A stretch of 64,000 nt of DNA from Pseudactinotalea terrae (GTDB lineage Bacteria; Actinomycetota; Actinomycetes; Actinomycetales; Beutenbergiaceae), in assembly GCF_009733845.1 (NCBI RefSeq), contig NZ_WNXZ01000003.1:372001-436000 (forward strand), given 5' to 3'. A program made the translations under genes and the position numbers. The notes below the pieces were generated by a model, which worked only from the letters and a program-made list of their open reading frames with translations, did no database searches and was not told the DNA's origin. Below, in pieces: positions 56,205 to 64,000 of this stretch (position 1 is the first letter of the stretch; every line of letters begins with the position of its first letter).

Positions 56205-57815
56205 TCAGTCGTTCTGCGTCTGTGCTGCACCCTCGGCAGCGTTGCCGCCACGGGTGCGACGACGACGACGGCGCCGCGGTGCGCCCTCGCCCGCGGGTCG
56301 CTCGCTCTGCTCGGCTGGGCGGTTGCCGCCCTCGGAGCGCTTCTCGCCGCCCTGGCCAGGACGGCCGCCGCGGCCACCACGGCCACCACGGTCGTGACCG
56401 CCGTCACGGCCGCCGTCGCGACCACGACCACGGTCACGGGCGCCTGCGCCACGTCCTGCGCCCTTGCCGGTCTCACCGAGGTCCTCGAGGGTCTCGGCTC
56501 CGAGGCCGGAGCGGGTGCGCTCGCTGCGCGGGAGGCGCCCCTTGGTGCCCTCGGCGATGCCGAGGTCGCTGTACAGGTGCGGCGAGGAGGAGTAGGTCTC
56601 GACCGGCTCGCCCCGGTTGAGGCCGAGCTGGTTGTCGATGAGTCCCCAGCGGGGCACGTCGTCCCAGTCGACGAACGTCACCGCGGTGCCGGTGTTGCCC
56701 GCGCGGGCGGTGCGCCCGATGCGGTGCAGGTAGGTCTTCTCGTCCTCGGGGCACTGGTAGTTGACGACGTGCGTGACGTCGTCGACATCGATGCCGCGGG
56801 CAGCCACGTCGGTGGCGACCAGCACGTCGACCTTGCCGTTGCGGAATGCGCGCAGCGCCTGCTCGCGCGCACCCTGGCCGAGGTCGCCGTGGATCGCGGC
56901 GGCCGCGAAGCCGCGCTCGGTCAGGTCCTCCGCGACCTTGGCGGCCGTGCGCTTGGTGCGCGTGAACACGATCGTGAGACCGCGGTCCTTGGCCTGCAGG
57001 ATGCGGGCGAGCACCTCGACCTTGTCCAGGGCGTGCGCGCGGTAGACGAACTGGGTGACCGCGCTGACGGTCTTGCTGCCGTCGTCGTCGGGGTCCTGCG
57101 CACGGATGTGCGTGGGCCGGCTCATGTAGCGGCGTGCCATCGCGATGACCGGGCCGGGCATGGTGGCCGAGAACAGCATCGTGTGGCGGTTCGGCGGCGT
57201 GGCTGCCAGCAACGTCTCGACGTCGGGAAGGAAGCCCAGGTCGAGCATCTCGTCGGCCTCGTCGAGCACGAGGACCTTGACCTTGGACAGGTTGAGGTGG
57301 CGCTGCTTGAGGAGGTCGATCATGCGGCCGGGGGTGCCGACCACGACCTCGACGCCGCGCTGCAGCGCCTCGATCTGCGGCTCGTACGCGCGGCCTCCGT
57401 ACACCTGCAGTACGCGCACGCTGCGGTGCCGGGCGGCGGTGCCCAGGTCGCCGGCGACCTGGACCGCGAGCTCACGGGTGGGGACGATCACCACGGCCTG
57501 CGGCTTGCCTGCCTCGGGCAGCGTGTCCCAGCCGTCCTCGCCCGGCCCGACCACGCGCTGGAGCAGCGGGATGCCGAAGCCGAGGGTCTTGCCGGTGCCG
57601 GTCTTGGCCTGGCCGATGATGTCGTGCCCGGACAGGGCGACCGGGAGGGTCAGCGCCTGGATCGGGAACGGGTGGGTGATGCCGACGTCCGAGAGTGCGC
57701 GAACGATCGGTTCGGAGACCTTGAAGTCAGCGAATGTCGCAGGAACTTCGGCGTGCGGGTCGGACAGCTCCACCTCGGTGGTGTCCGCGACGATCTCGTC
57801 GAGGGATTCGGTCAT
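56205..57815 (-). CDS. DEAD-box RNA helicase (RhlE/DeaD type)
   Basis: A 536-residue ATP-dependent RNA helicase. Q motif FADFKVSEPIVRALSDVGITHPFPIQ, Walker A AKTGTGKT (near residue 60), VPTRELA, TPGR, DEADEM, FSAT, then HGDLGQGAREQALRAFRNG, TDVAARGID and HRIGRTARAG, the last with Ala where most have Gly. The C-terminal about 100 residues are an RGG-rich, basic, disordered tail (GAGRGAGARDRGRGRDGGRDGG-like), good for RNA binding. ATG at 57815 follows about 180 bases of leader after the DUF3107 gene. Equivalent genes lie beside DUF3107 in mycobacteria (Rv3211). Confidence 0.93.
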   Translation of the reverse strand: MTESLDEIVADTTEVELSDPHAEVPATFADFKVSEPIVRALSDVGITHPFPIQALTLPVALSGHDIIGQAKTGTGKTLGFGIPLLQRVVGPGEDGWDTLPEAGKPQAVVIVPTRELAVQVAGDLGTAARHRSVRVLQVYGGRAYEPQIEALQRGVEVVVGTPGRMIDLLKQRHLNLSKVKVLVLDEADEMLDLGFLPDVETLLAATPPNRHTMLFSATMPGPVIAMARRYMSRPTHIRAQDPDDDGSKTVSAVTQFVYRAHALDKVEVLARILQAKDRGLTIVFTRTKRTAAKVAEDLTERGFAAAAIHGDLGQGAREQALRAFRNGKVDVLVATDVAARGIDVDDVTHVVNYQCPEDEKTYLHRIGRTARAGNTGTAVTFVDWDDVPRWGLIDNQLGLNRGEPVETYSSSPHLYSDLGIAEGTKGRLPRSERTRSGLGAETLEDLGETGKGAGRGAGARDRGRGRDGGRDGGHDRGGRGGRGGRPGQGGEKRSEGGNRPAEQSERPAGEGAPRRRRRRRTRGGNAAEGAAQTQND

Positions 57816-57897
57816 GTGTGCCTTCGGTCGCGGCGACACGCTGGCTGAGAGCACAGCGATCCGTCACCTCGTGGTGGCAGCCGATCGCGAAAGGTCT

Positions 57898-57915
57898 CTC
57901 GAGCCGGAGCTCGAG
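57898..57915. terminator. short hairpin in the helicase leader/after DUF3107
   Basis: CTCGAGC (57898-57904) and GCTCGAG (57909-57915) are perfect complements around CGGA. It lies 80 bases past the DUF3107 stop and 83 bases before the helicase ATG, so it could be a weak terminator or part of the helicase 5' leader. No U-run. Confidence 0.4.
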
Positions 57916-57995
57916 GGGGTGAGGCGTGCCGTTCCGAGTGGGCGACCGGGCAGCCTGGTCGAGCCCCATCCTACGGCCAGCGGGCGCTCAGCCGC

Positions 57996-58238
57996 TCAGA
58001 GCGTGCCGAACCCCACACGCCGGGGCTCGTTCGCACCGATCTGCACGTACCCGAGAGCGCTGGCCGGCACGATCGTCCGGTTGCCCTTCTCGTCGGTGAG
58101 GTCCAGCACGGCTGCGGTGTCGCCCTTGGCGGCCTTGGCGAGGACGTCGGTGACGTTGGCCACGATGTCGTCGGCCTCGCCCTCGACCTCCAGCGTGATC
58201 TCGCGCGCGATGTCCCGGACGCCGATGCTGATCTCCAC
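57996..58238 (-). CDS. DUF3107 domain-containing protein
   Basis: An 80-residue protein. The pattern MEISIGVRDIAREITLEVEGEADDI ... GNRTIVPASALGYVQIG.NEPRRVGFG is the complete actinobacterial DUF3107 family, possibly ATP-binding by annotation, function unknown. GTG start at 58238 has AAGGAA 6 bases upstream. It is divergent from the DUF3152 gene and precedes the helicase gene, the arrangement known from mycobacteria (Rv3208A/TB9.4). Confidence 0.92.
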   Translation of the reverse strand: MEISIGVRDIAREITLEVEGEADDIVANVTDVLAKAAKGDTAAVLDLTDEKGNRTIVPASALGYVQIGANEPRRVGFGTL

Positions 58239-58279
58239 GCGTGTTCCTTCCGTCAAGCGGGTCGCACCTCGACCCGGTG

Positions 58280-58310
58280 CCATCGTAGGCATCCATTCCT
58301 GACACGATGG
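58280..58310. promoter_or_regulatory. inverted repeat in the divergent DUF3107/DUF3152 promoter
   Basis: CCATCGT (58280-58286) and ACGATGG (58304-58310) are perfect complements. On the minus strand they give TACGAT (a -10-like box for DUF3107) and on the plus strand CACGAT just before the DUF3152 ATG. Perhaps mirror-image -10 regions rather than a protein site. Confidence 0.35.
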
Positions 58311-58314
58311 ACAC

Positions 58315-59085
58315 ATGTCTCGACGCGTGGTGCTCGCTGCCGCCGTCCTTCTCGTCTCGCTCGTGGCGGGCATCATGCTGGCTCCCGTCGTGTTCTCCTC
58401 GGTCACGGCCCCAAGCGGCCGCACGACGGCGGAGGTCACGCCGAGCGAGCCCGTCACGCTGTCCACCTCCTCGCCGTCCTTGCCCACGAGCTCGCTCACT
58501 CTCAGCGCCGAGCAGGAGGCAGACCTGCTGGCGGGCGTGCGGGTGCGCCGGGTGCCCGATGCCAGCACCGGGGTGCTGCGGATCGTGCCCGGCGCCGCCG
58601 AGGCGCCCGCGGGCGCGGCGGCGGTGCAGACCGTGCGGGTGGAGGTCGAGGAGGGTCTCGACGTCGACAACGAGGCGTTCGCGACATTCGTGATGACGGT
58701 GCTCAACGACCCGCGCGGCTGGGGCGCCGACGGCTCGGTCCGGTTCGCTCGGACCGACGGCGAGGCAGACATCCGGGTGGTCCTCGCCACGCCTGCCACG
58801 GTCGATGAGATGTGCGCACCGCTGGCCACGAACGGCAGGTGGTCCTGCGGCCGCTACGGGCACGCCGCGCTGAACGCGGACCGCTGGGTGTTCGGCGCGG
58901 ACGCCTGGACCGAGGGCGGCGGCGACCTCACCTCCTACCGCCAGTACCTGGTCAACCACGAGGTCGGTCACCTGCTGGGCCACCCGCACGAGAGCTGCCC
59001 GGTCCCCGGCGAGCCGGCCCCGGTGATGGTTCAGCAGAGCATCAACCTCGACGGCTGCGCCCCGAACGGCTGGCCCCACCCATGA
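58315..59085 (+). CDS. DUF3152 domain protein, putative metzincin-like metalloprotease
   Basis: A 256-residue exported or membrane-anchored protein. Residues 5-30 are a signal anchor (VVLAAAVLLVSLVAGIMLAPVV), followed by a Ser/Thr/Pro linker and a DUF3152 domain from about 75. The motif HEVGHLLGHPH (215-225) is a full zinc-protease HExxHxxGxxH site. Four cysteines (about 167, 178, 228, 247) could form two disulfides outside the cell. Actinobacterial DUF3152 proteins (Rv3207c-like) are next to DUF3107. Protease activity is inferred from the motif only. Confidence 0.87.
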   Translation: MSRRVVLAAAVLLVSLVAGIMLAPVVFSSVTAPSGRTTAEVTPSEPVTLSTSSPSLPTSSLTLSAEQEADLLAGVRVRRVPDASTGVLRIVPGAAEAPAGAAAVQTVRVEVEEGLDVDNEAFATFVMTVLNDPRGWGADGSVRFARTDGEADIRVVLATPATVDEMCAPLATNGRWSCGRYGHAALNADRWVFGADAWTEGGGDLTSYRQYLVNHEVGHLLGHPHESCPVPGEPAPVMVQQSINLDGCAPNGWPHP

Positions 59086-59111
59086 GTGTCGGCGGCCTGT
59101 GATCTGATGCC

Positions 59112-62100
59112 GTGGTGACCCAGACCGCCGTCCCGGACCTGCTCGGGGGGACTGCCGAGCAGCTCATCGCGCTCGACGCCGATCAGCGCGGTGCTCGCGA
59201 TGCGATCCTGGCGGGCGGGAACCACGTGGTCCTGGGCGCACCCGGCACCGGCCTGACCACGACCGCGCTCGAGACCTTCGTCGCGTGGAGCGCAGACCAC
59301 CCGCCGGAGTCGGCGCTGCTGATGGTCCCCACCCGGCAGCGCGCGGGCCGGTTGCGCGACGAGCTCGCCCGCCGTCTCGACCGCACCACCGGGCAGGTGC
59401 TGGTCCGCACACCAGCCTCGCTCGCGTACGCCATCCTGCGGCTGCGCGCGAGCCACCGTGGCGAGCCGCCGCCCACGCTGGTCTCCGGTCCCGAGCAGGA
59501 CACGGTGCTCGCCGATCTCATCGCCGGCCATCTCGGCGGCGAGGGCGTCCCGATCACCTGGCCCGAGCGGATCGGTCCCGAGACGCTGCGGCTGCCGGCC
59601 TTCCGCGCCGAGCTGCGCGACCTGCTCATGCGAGCGGCCGAGGCAGGGCTCGACGGCGAGGGCCTGGACGAGCTGGGCCGCCGCCACGACCGCCCCGAGT
59701 GGTGCGCGGCGGGGCGGCTGCTCGCCGAGTACGGCGACGTGATGACGCTGGGCGAGCTCACCCCCGATCGCGGTGCCCGCTACGACGCCGCCACGATCGT
59801 GGACCAGGCCGTCGTCGCGCTGCGGACCTGGGCCTCGGAGTTGTCGGAGGAGACCCGGCCACGCTGGTCGCTCGTCCTCCACGACGACTACCAGGATGCC
59901 ACCCTCGCCACGGCGCGGCTGCTGACCGCTCTCGCCGATGACGGCGCCCGCGTCAGCGTTCTCGGCGACCCCGATCGCGGGGTCCAGGCCTTCCGCGGTG
60001 GGCAGCCGGCGTTGCTCGACGCCGCCACCCGGGCGTTCGGCTCGGTCGATGGTGGGCTCGGCGCGCAGGTGCACGTGCTCGGCACGAGCTACCGGCACGG
60101 GCCGCGGCTGCGTGAGGCCGTGCAGCGCCTCACGGCGATGCTCCCCGCGCTCGGAGAGGAGCGGCGCCGCCGAGCGGCGCCCGGAGCGCAGGAGGAGCCG
60201 CTGCCGGTCGAACCCGTCCGCCACCTGCTGCTGCCCACCGCTGCGCAGGAGGTCGCCGGCATCGCGCTCCAGCTGCGGATCGCGCACCTGCATCACGGGG
60301 TGCGGTGGTCCCAGATGGCCGTGATCGTGCGCACGGGCGCGCGGGTGGGGGAGATCCGGCGCGGCCTGCGCACCGCCGGGATCCCGCTCGCGGCAGCCAC
60401 CCCCGACCGGCCGCTGCGCGAGGAACCGGCGGTCCGGCCGTTCCTCGTGGCGCTGCGGTGCGTCATCGACGACGAGATCGACACCGAGGCCGCAGCAGCC
60501 CTGCTGCTCTCGCCGCTCGGCGGGCTCGATGCCGTGTCGATGCGGTCGCTGCGGCGCGTGCTGCGGCAGCGCGACGGCGCCGGCACCCCCTCCGACGAGC
60601 TCCTCCCGCGGCTGTTCAGCAGCGACCGTGGCGACGACGCCCTCGACGACCTGCCGCCACGCCTGCACGCGGCGGCGACCTCGGTGGCCGCTGTCCTCGA
60701 CGCCGGCCGTGCCGCCCTCGCGGAGGATCCGCGCAGCACCGAGATGGCACTGTGGGCGATGTGGGATGCCTCCGGGCTGGCCGAGGAGTGGCAGCAGCGG
60801 GCGCTCGCGGGCGGCGCCGCCGCCGATCGCGCCGATGCCGATCTCGACGCGGTGGTCTCGCTGTTCACGGCTGCCGAGCAGTTCACCGACCGCACCACCG
60901 GTGCCGACCCGAGCACGTTCCTCGCCCACCTGGCCACGCAGGACTTCGCGGCCGACACGCTGGCGGCTCGCGGTGAGGACTCCGAGACCGTCGTGGTCCA
61001 CACCGCCGCGAGCGCAGCGGGTGGCGAGTGGGACCTGGTGGTCGTGGCGGGCGTCCAGGAGGACTCCTGGCCCGACCTGCGCATCCGCGACACGCTGCTC
61101 GGCGCGCAGCAGCTCGCCGACATCACCACCTCGCGCGACACCGGCCTCCGGCGTGACGACGACGCAGGCATGGCCGAGGTGCTCCGCTCGGCCCGGGCCG
61201 GCGTGCTCGCCGATGAGCTCCGGGCTTTCGTGGCCGCGTGCTCGCGCGCCCGTCGCGCGCTGCTGCTCACCGCGGTGCTCGACACCGACGCCCGGCCGTC
61301 CAGCTTCTACGAGGCGCTGCTGCCGCCGAGCACCGATGGGCTGGGTGGCACGACCGGGCTGCCGAGACTCACGTCGGTGACCGCCGCGCTCGACCTGCGC
61401 GGGCTGGTGGGCGAGCTCCGTGCGGAGCTGCACGGCCCGGACGAGCGGGCCGCGGCCGCGCTGCGCGTGCTCGAGCACCTGCGGCAGAACGGCGTCGAGC
61501 ACGCCGACCCTGCGCGCTGGCCCGACCGGCTCGCACCCACCACGAGCGCGCCCGCCCACGATCCCGCGCAGGCCGTGCCGATCTCGCCGTCCGCCGTGGA
61601 GAAGGCCACCTCATGTCCCCTGCACTGGGCGCTGAGCACCGCCGGCGGCCGCAAGCCGAGCTCGCAGGCGCAGAACGTCGGCAACCTCATCCACGAGATC
61701 GCTGCCGAGCTCCCGCACGGCACCCACTCCGAGCTCCGGGCCGAGCTCGCGCGCCGCTGGCACGAGATCGGGCTCGATGACGCGTGGGTGTCGCGGCAGG
61801 AACGAGCCCGCGCCGAGGAGATGGTCCGGCGTCTCTCGGTGTATCTGGCCGACCACCCCGAGCCGGTCGACGTCGAGGCCGACTTCGATGTCGAGATCGA
61901 TGTCGACGGCGGTCGTGCCCAGGTGCGGGGCCGCATGGACCGGGTGGAGCGCACGCCCGAGGGGCTGCGGGTCATCGACCTCAAGACCGGTGCGTCGCCT
62001 CCCACGGCCGAGCAGACGGCGAGGCACGCGCAGCTCGGGAGCTATCAGCTCGCCGTCGAGCACGGGGCGTTCGGGGATGCGCAGCCTCAGGGCGGCTCGC

Positions 62101-62339
62101 TGGTCTACCTCGGCACCGGGGCGCGCGGACCGGGGCTGCGGCACCAGAACCCGTTGCCGGCCGATGCCGAGCCGGGCTGGGCGCACGAGCTGATCGCCCA
62201 GACGGTGCGCACGCTCACCTCCGGTGAGTTCCCGGCGCAGCAGAACCCGATGTGCGGCTACTGCCAGGTGCGCACCTCGTGCCCCGTGCAGCCCGAGGGT
62301 GGCCGAGTGGTTCCCAGGGGGCGGGAGGGCCAGCGGTGA
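59112..62339 (+). CDS. adnA: AdnA-type helicase-nuclease subunit (UvrD-like/RecB nuclease)
   Basis: A 1075-residue protein matching the actinobacterial AdnA subunit of the AdnAB double-strand break resection motor-nuclease. The N-terminal half is UvrD-like, but Walker A reads GAPGTGLTT (residues 42-50) with Leu48 where the catalytic Lys should be, so ATP hydrolysis by this subunit is doubtful. The C-terminal nuclease of the RecB type has VIDLKTG and QLGSYQLAVEHG, plus an iron-sulfur cysteine set: TSCPLHW and MCGYCQVRTSCP. GTG at 59112 starts 27 bases after DUF3152. adnB follows with GTGA overlap, as expected. Confidence 0.9.
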   Translation: MVTQTAVPDLLGGTAEQLIALDADQRGARDAILAGGNHVVLGAPGTGLTTTALETFVAWSADHPPESALLMVPTRQRAGRLRDELARRLDRTTGQVLVRTPASLAYAILRLRASHRGEPPPTLVSGPEQDTVLADLIAGHLGGEGVPITWPERIGPETLRLPAFRAELRDLLMRAAEAGLDGEGLDELGRRHDRPEWCAAGRLLAEYGDVMTLGELTPDRGARYDAATIVDQAVVALRTWASELSEETRPRWSLVLHDDYQDATLATARLLTALADDGARVSVLGDPDRGVQAFRGGQPALLDAATRAFGSVDGGLGAQVHVLGTSYRHGPRLREAVQRLTAMLPALGEERRRRAAPGAQEEPLPVEPVRHLLLPTAAQEVAGIALQLRIAHLHHGVRWSQMAVIVRTGARVGEIRRGLRTAGIPLAAATPDRPLREEPAVRPFLVALRCVIDDEIDTEAAAALLLSPLGGLDAVSMRSLRRVLRQRDGAGTPSDELLPRLFSSDRGDDALDDLPPRLHAAATSVAAVLDAGRAALAEDPRSTEMALWAMWDASGLAEEWQQRALAGGAAADRADADLDAVVSLFTAAEQFTDRTTGADPSTFLAHLATQDFAADTLAARGEDSETVVVHTAASAAGGEWDLVVVAGVQEDSWPDLRIRDTLLGAQQLADITTSRDTGLRRDDDAGMAEVLRSARAGVLADELRAFVAACSRARRALLLTAVLDTDARPSSFYEALLPPSTDGLGGTTGLPRLTSVTAALDLRGLVGELRAELHGPDERAAAALRVLEHLRQNGVEHADPARWPDRLAPTTSAPAHDPAQAVPISPSAVEKATSCPLHWALSTAGGRKPSSQAQNVGNLIHEIAAELPHGTHSELRAELARRWHEIGLDDAWVSRQERARAEEMVRRLSVYLADHPEPVDVEADFDVEIDVDGGRAQVRGRMDRVERTPEGLRVIDLKTGASPPTAEQTARHAQLGSYQLAVEHGAFGDAQPQGGSLVYLGTGARGPGLRHQNPLPADAEPGWAHELIAQTVRTLTSGEFPAQQNPMCGYCQVRTSCPVQPEGGRVVPRGREGQR

Positions 62340-64000
62340 ACGACGCCGTCGAGCAGGAGATCGCCTGGAGCGCCGCGCGGATCGCGGAGGTGACCGGGCA
62401 GCCGCCGCCCACCCCGGAGCAGGCGGCGGTGATCGAGGCGCCGCTGTCGCCGATGCTGGTGGTGGCCGGCGCCGGGTCGGGCAAGACCGCCACGATGGCG
62501 TCGCGAGTGGTCTATCTGCTGGCCAACGCCCTGGTGGAACCCGGCGAGGTGCTGGGGCTGACGTTCACACGCAAGGCCGCGGCCGAGCTCGCCGACCGGG
62601 TGCGCCGGCGCATCCGCGAGGTGCGCGCCGCGGGCGCCGAGATCGACGTCGAGGAACGACCGCGGATCGCGACGTACAACTCCTACGCGGGCGCGATCGT
62701 GCGCGACCACGCGCTGCGGCTGGGATTCCCACCTGACGCCACGCACATCGGCGACGCGGGCCGGTTCCAGCTTGCCGACGAGATCGTGACCAGCTGGGCC
62801 GGTGACATCGAGACCGGCTACAAGGCCAGCACGCTCGTCGATGGTGTGACGGCGCTCGAGGCGGAGCTCAACGAGCACGGCGTCGACCCGGCCACCGCGC
62901 GCCAGGAGATGGACGCCGTTGCCGAGGCGATCGAGGAGCTCCAGCCCACCAAGTCCTCCGACGCGTTCAGGGCCGCGGCCGCGCTCCGCACCCGCGCGCA
63001 GCTGATGGACCTGGTGTCCGCCTTCATCGAGCGCAAGCACGAACGAGGGTTGATCGACTTCGGCGAGGAGGTGCGGCTCGCCGCACGCATCGCCGCCGAG
63101 GTGCCTGAGGTCGGTCGCGCCGAGCGGGGCCGGTACCGGGTGGTGCTGCTCGACGAGTACCAGGACACCTCCATCGCCCAGGTCGCGCTCCTGTCCGCGC
63201 TGTTTCGCGGCGGCCACCCCGTGACCGCTGTCGGCGACCCGCACCAGGCCATCTACGGCTGGCGGGGTGCCGCAGCCGGCACGCTGTTCGACTTCCCGGC
63301 CACGTTCCACCACGCGAGCGGCGAGCCCGCGGCCACCGCGACACTGAGCACCGCGTGGCGCAACGATGCCGCGGTGCTCGACGCCGCCAACACGGTGGCC
63401 GCACCGCTGCGGGCCCAGGCCGCCGGCGACGTGCCGGTGCTGCAGACCCGCGAGGGGGCCGGCCCCGGGCGCGTGATCGCCCGATTCCTCGAGACGATCC
63501 CGGCGGAGGCGGAGGCGGTGGCGGACCACCTGCAGCGCGTGCGTGCGGCCGGCGAGCCCCCGAGCGCCGCGGTGCTGTGCCGCAAGCGCAGCCAGTTCGC
63601 CCCGATCGCGGCCGCGCTGGAGGCGCGCGGCATCCCCGTGCAGGTCGTGGGTCTGGCCGGGCTGCTGCACACGCCCGAGGTCACGGACATCTGGTCGGCG
63701 CTGATCGTCGTCCACGACCCGGGCCGCGGTGACGCGCTGATGCGGCTGCTGACCGGTCCCTCCGTGGACCTGGGCGCGAGCGACCTGCTCGCGCTGGGGG
63801 AGTGGGCGTCGGCGCAGGCCCGCACCCGGCGGCGCACCGATCGGCGGGAGGACGACCTGCCGGAGGCCGAGGCCCCGGCGGTCCGCGAACCCGCCGAGCT
63901 CGCCAGCATCGTGGAGGCGATCGACCAGCTGCCGCCTCCCGGCTGGCGGGACCCGCGGGGCCGGGAGCTCACCGGGGCCGCACGCTCGCGGCTGGCCAGG
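62336..64000 (+). CDS. adnB: AdnB-type helicase-nuclease subunit (5' part, runs off window)
   Basis: The first 555 codons of a UvrD/Rep-family helicase, in frame to the last base of the window. Walker A GAGSGKT (residues 45-51) has the catalytic Lys, unlike the AdnA subunit. Other helicase motifs: GLTFTRKAAAELADRVRRR (Ia), VVLLDEYQDTS (II, near 264-274), VGDPHQAIYGWRGA (III) and LSTAWRN (IV). The nuclease domain lies beyond the window. GTG start overlaps the adnA stop. The intact ATPase site here and the broken one in AdnA make AdnB the probable motor of the complex. Confidence 0.92.
   Translation, partial: MNDAVEQEIAWSAARIAEVTGQPPPTPEQAAVIEAPLSPMLVVAGAGSGKTATMASRVVYLLANALVEPGEVLGLTFTRKAAAELADRVRRRIREVRAAGAEIDVEERPRIATYNSYAGAIVRDHALRLGFPPDATHIGDAGRFQLADEIVTSWAGDIETGYKASTLVDGVTALEAELNEHGVDPATARQEMDAVAEAIEELQPTKSSDAFRAAAALRTRAQLMDLVSAFIERKHERGLIDFGEEVRLAARIAAEVPEVGRAERGRYRVVLLDEYQDTSIAQVALLSALFRGGHPVTAVGDPHQAIYGWRGAAAGTLFDFPATFHHASGEPAATATLSTAWRNDAAVLDAANTVAAPLRAQAAGDVPVLQTREGAGPGRVIARFLETIPAEAEAVADHLQRVRAAGEPPSAAVLCRKRSQFAPIAAALEARGIPVQVVGLAGLLHTPEVTDIWSALIVVHDPGRGDALMRLLTGPSVDLGASDLLALGEWASAQARTRRRTDRREDDLPEAEAPAVREPAELASIVEAIDQLPPPGWRDPRGRELTGAARSRLAR

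Noticed and set aside
59031-61559. An 842-codon minus-strand frame
   Set aside because: Antisense to adnA, whose helicase and nuclease motifs are clear; the minus-strand product is low complexity.
1-64000. tRNA, rRNA, CRISPR arrays and insertion sequences
   Set aside because: All gaps between genes are below 300 bases and none shows tRNA-like cloverleaves, regularly spaced repeats or transposase genes.

Overview
The window is a 64-kb stretch of very GC-rich actinobacterial chromosome. Gene content points to Actinomycetota, most likely Micrococcales. Supporting markers are a sigE/rseA/htrA/tatB locus next to an Mrp ATPase, DUF3117, DUF3107 and DUF3152 proteins, an AdnAB-type helicase-nuclease pair, an Lpd-like quinone reductase beside purine nucleoside phosphorylase, and WXG100-like type VII secretion genes. 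The family-level assignment is inference. Genes are tightly packed. Many start codons overlap the preceding stop as ATGA or GTGA, and no gene-free stretch reaches 300 bases. I found no rRNA, tRNA, CRISPR array or insertion sequence.

Region 1 (1-20.9 kb) is a nucleoside and sugar-acid neighbourhood. An adenosine deaminase, cut by the window edge, and two nucleoside hydrolases lead into a run of ten further genes with almost no gaps: a metallo-hydrolase, a 2-hydroxyacid dehydrogenase, an OtnI/Hyi-type isomerase, an Asp/Glu racemase-like protein, a ModA-like binding protein without signal peptide, a uronate dehydrogenase-like SDR, an OtnK-type acid-sugar kinase, an OtnC-type class II aldolase, a threonine synthase-like PLP enzyme and a RidA protein. 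This set looks like an oxidative route for sugars released from nucleosides and is the most interesting system here. Converging on it is a deoC operon (DeoC, aldehyde dehydrogenase, catalytically dead aldehyde dehydrogenase homologue). A type VII secretion-like module, a phosphohexomutase/phosphopentomutase, purine nucleoside phosphorylase and a flavin quinone reductase follow.

Region 2 (20.9-26 kb) holds housekeeping genes (DapE, LOG-family protein, DUF3117, leucyl aminopeptidase) and an AbiEi/DUF559-like gene bracketed by inverted copies of a dispersed repeat. An unusual nested hairpin lies at 20,955-21,042.

Region 3 (26-33 kb) is a uronate-type catabolic operon: ABC sugar importer, IclR regulator, enolase-superfamily enzyme, KduI and KduD, behind a promoter carrying a perfect inverted repeat.

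Region 4 (33-41.2 kb) is the envelope-stress locus (O-methyltransferase, SigE-like sigma factor, zinc anti-sigma factor, HtrA protease, TatB), then a DrrAB-type ABC exporter with a divergent MmyB-like regulator, and Mrp.

Region 5 (41.2-46 kb) is an amino-sugar operon on the minus strand: SIS isomerase, ROK kinase, PfkB kinase, class II aldolase, DeoR regulator. It resembles a galactosamine/tagatose-6-phosphate route.

Region 6 (46-64 kb) contains DUF1003, an MgtE-N/CBS protein, a stress protein, a DUF2079 membrane protein, aminopeptidase P, a PHP phosphoesterase, a gluconate-dehydrogenase-like fusion flavoprotein, a uridine kinase-like protein, a DEAD-box helicase with a strong terminator, DUF3107, DUF3152 and the AdnA/AdnB pair. 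The last gene runs off the window.
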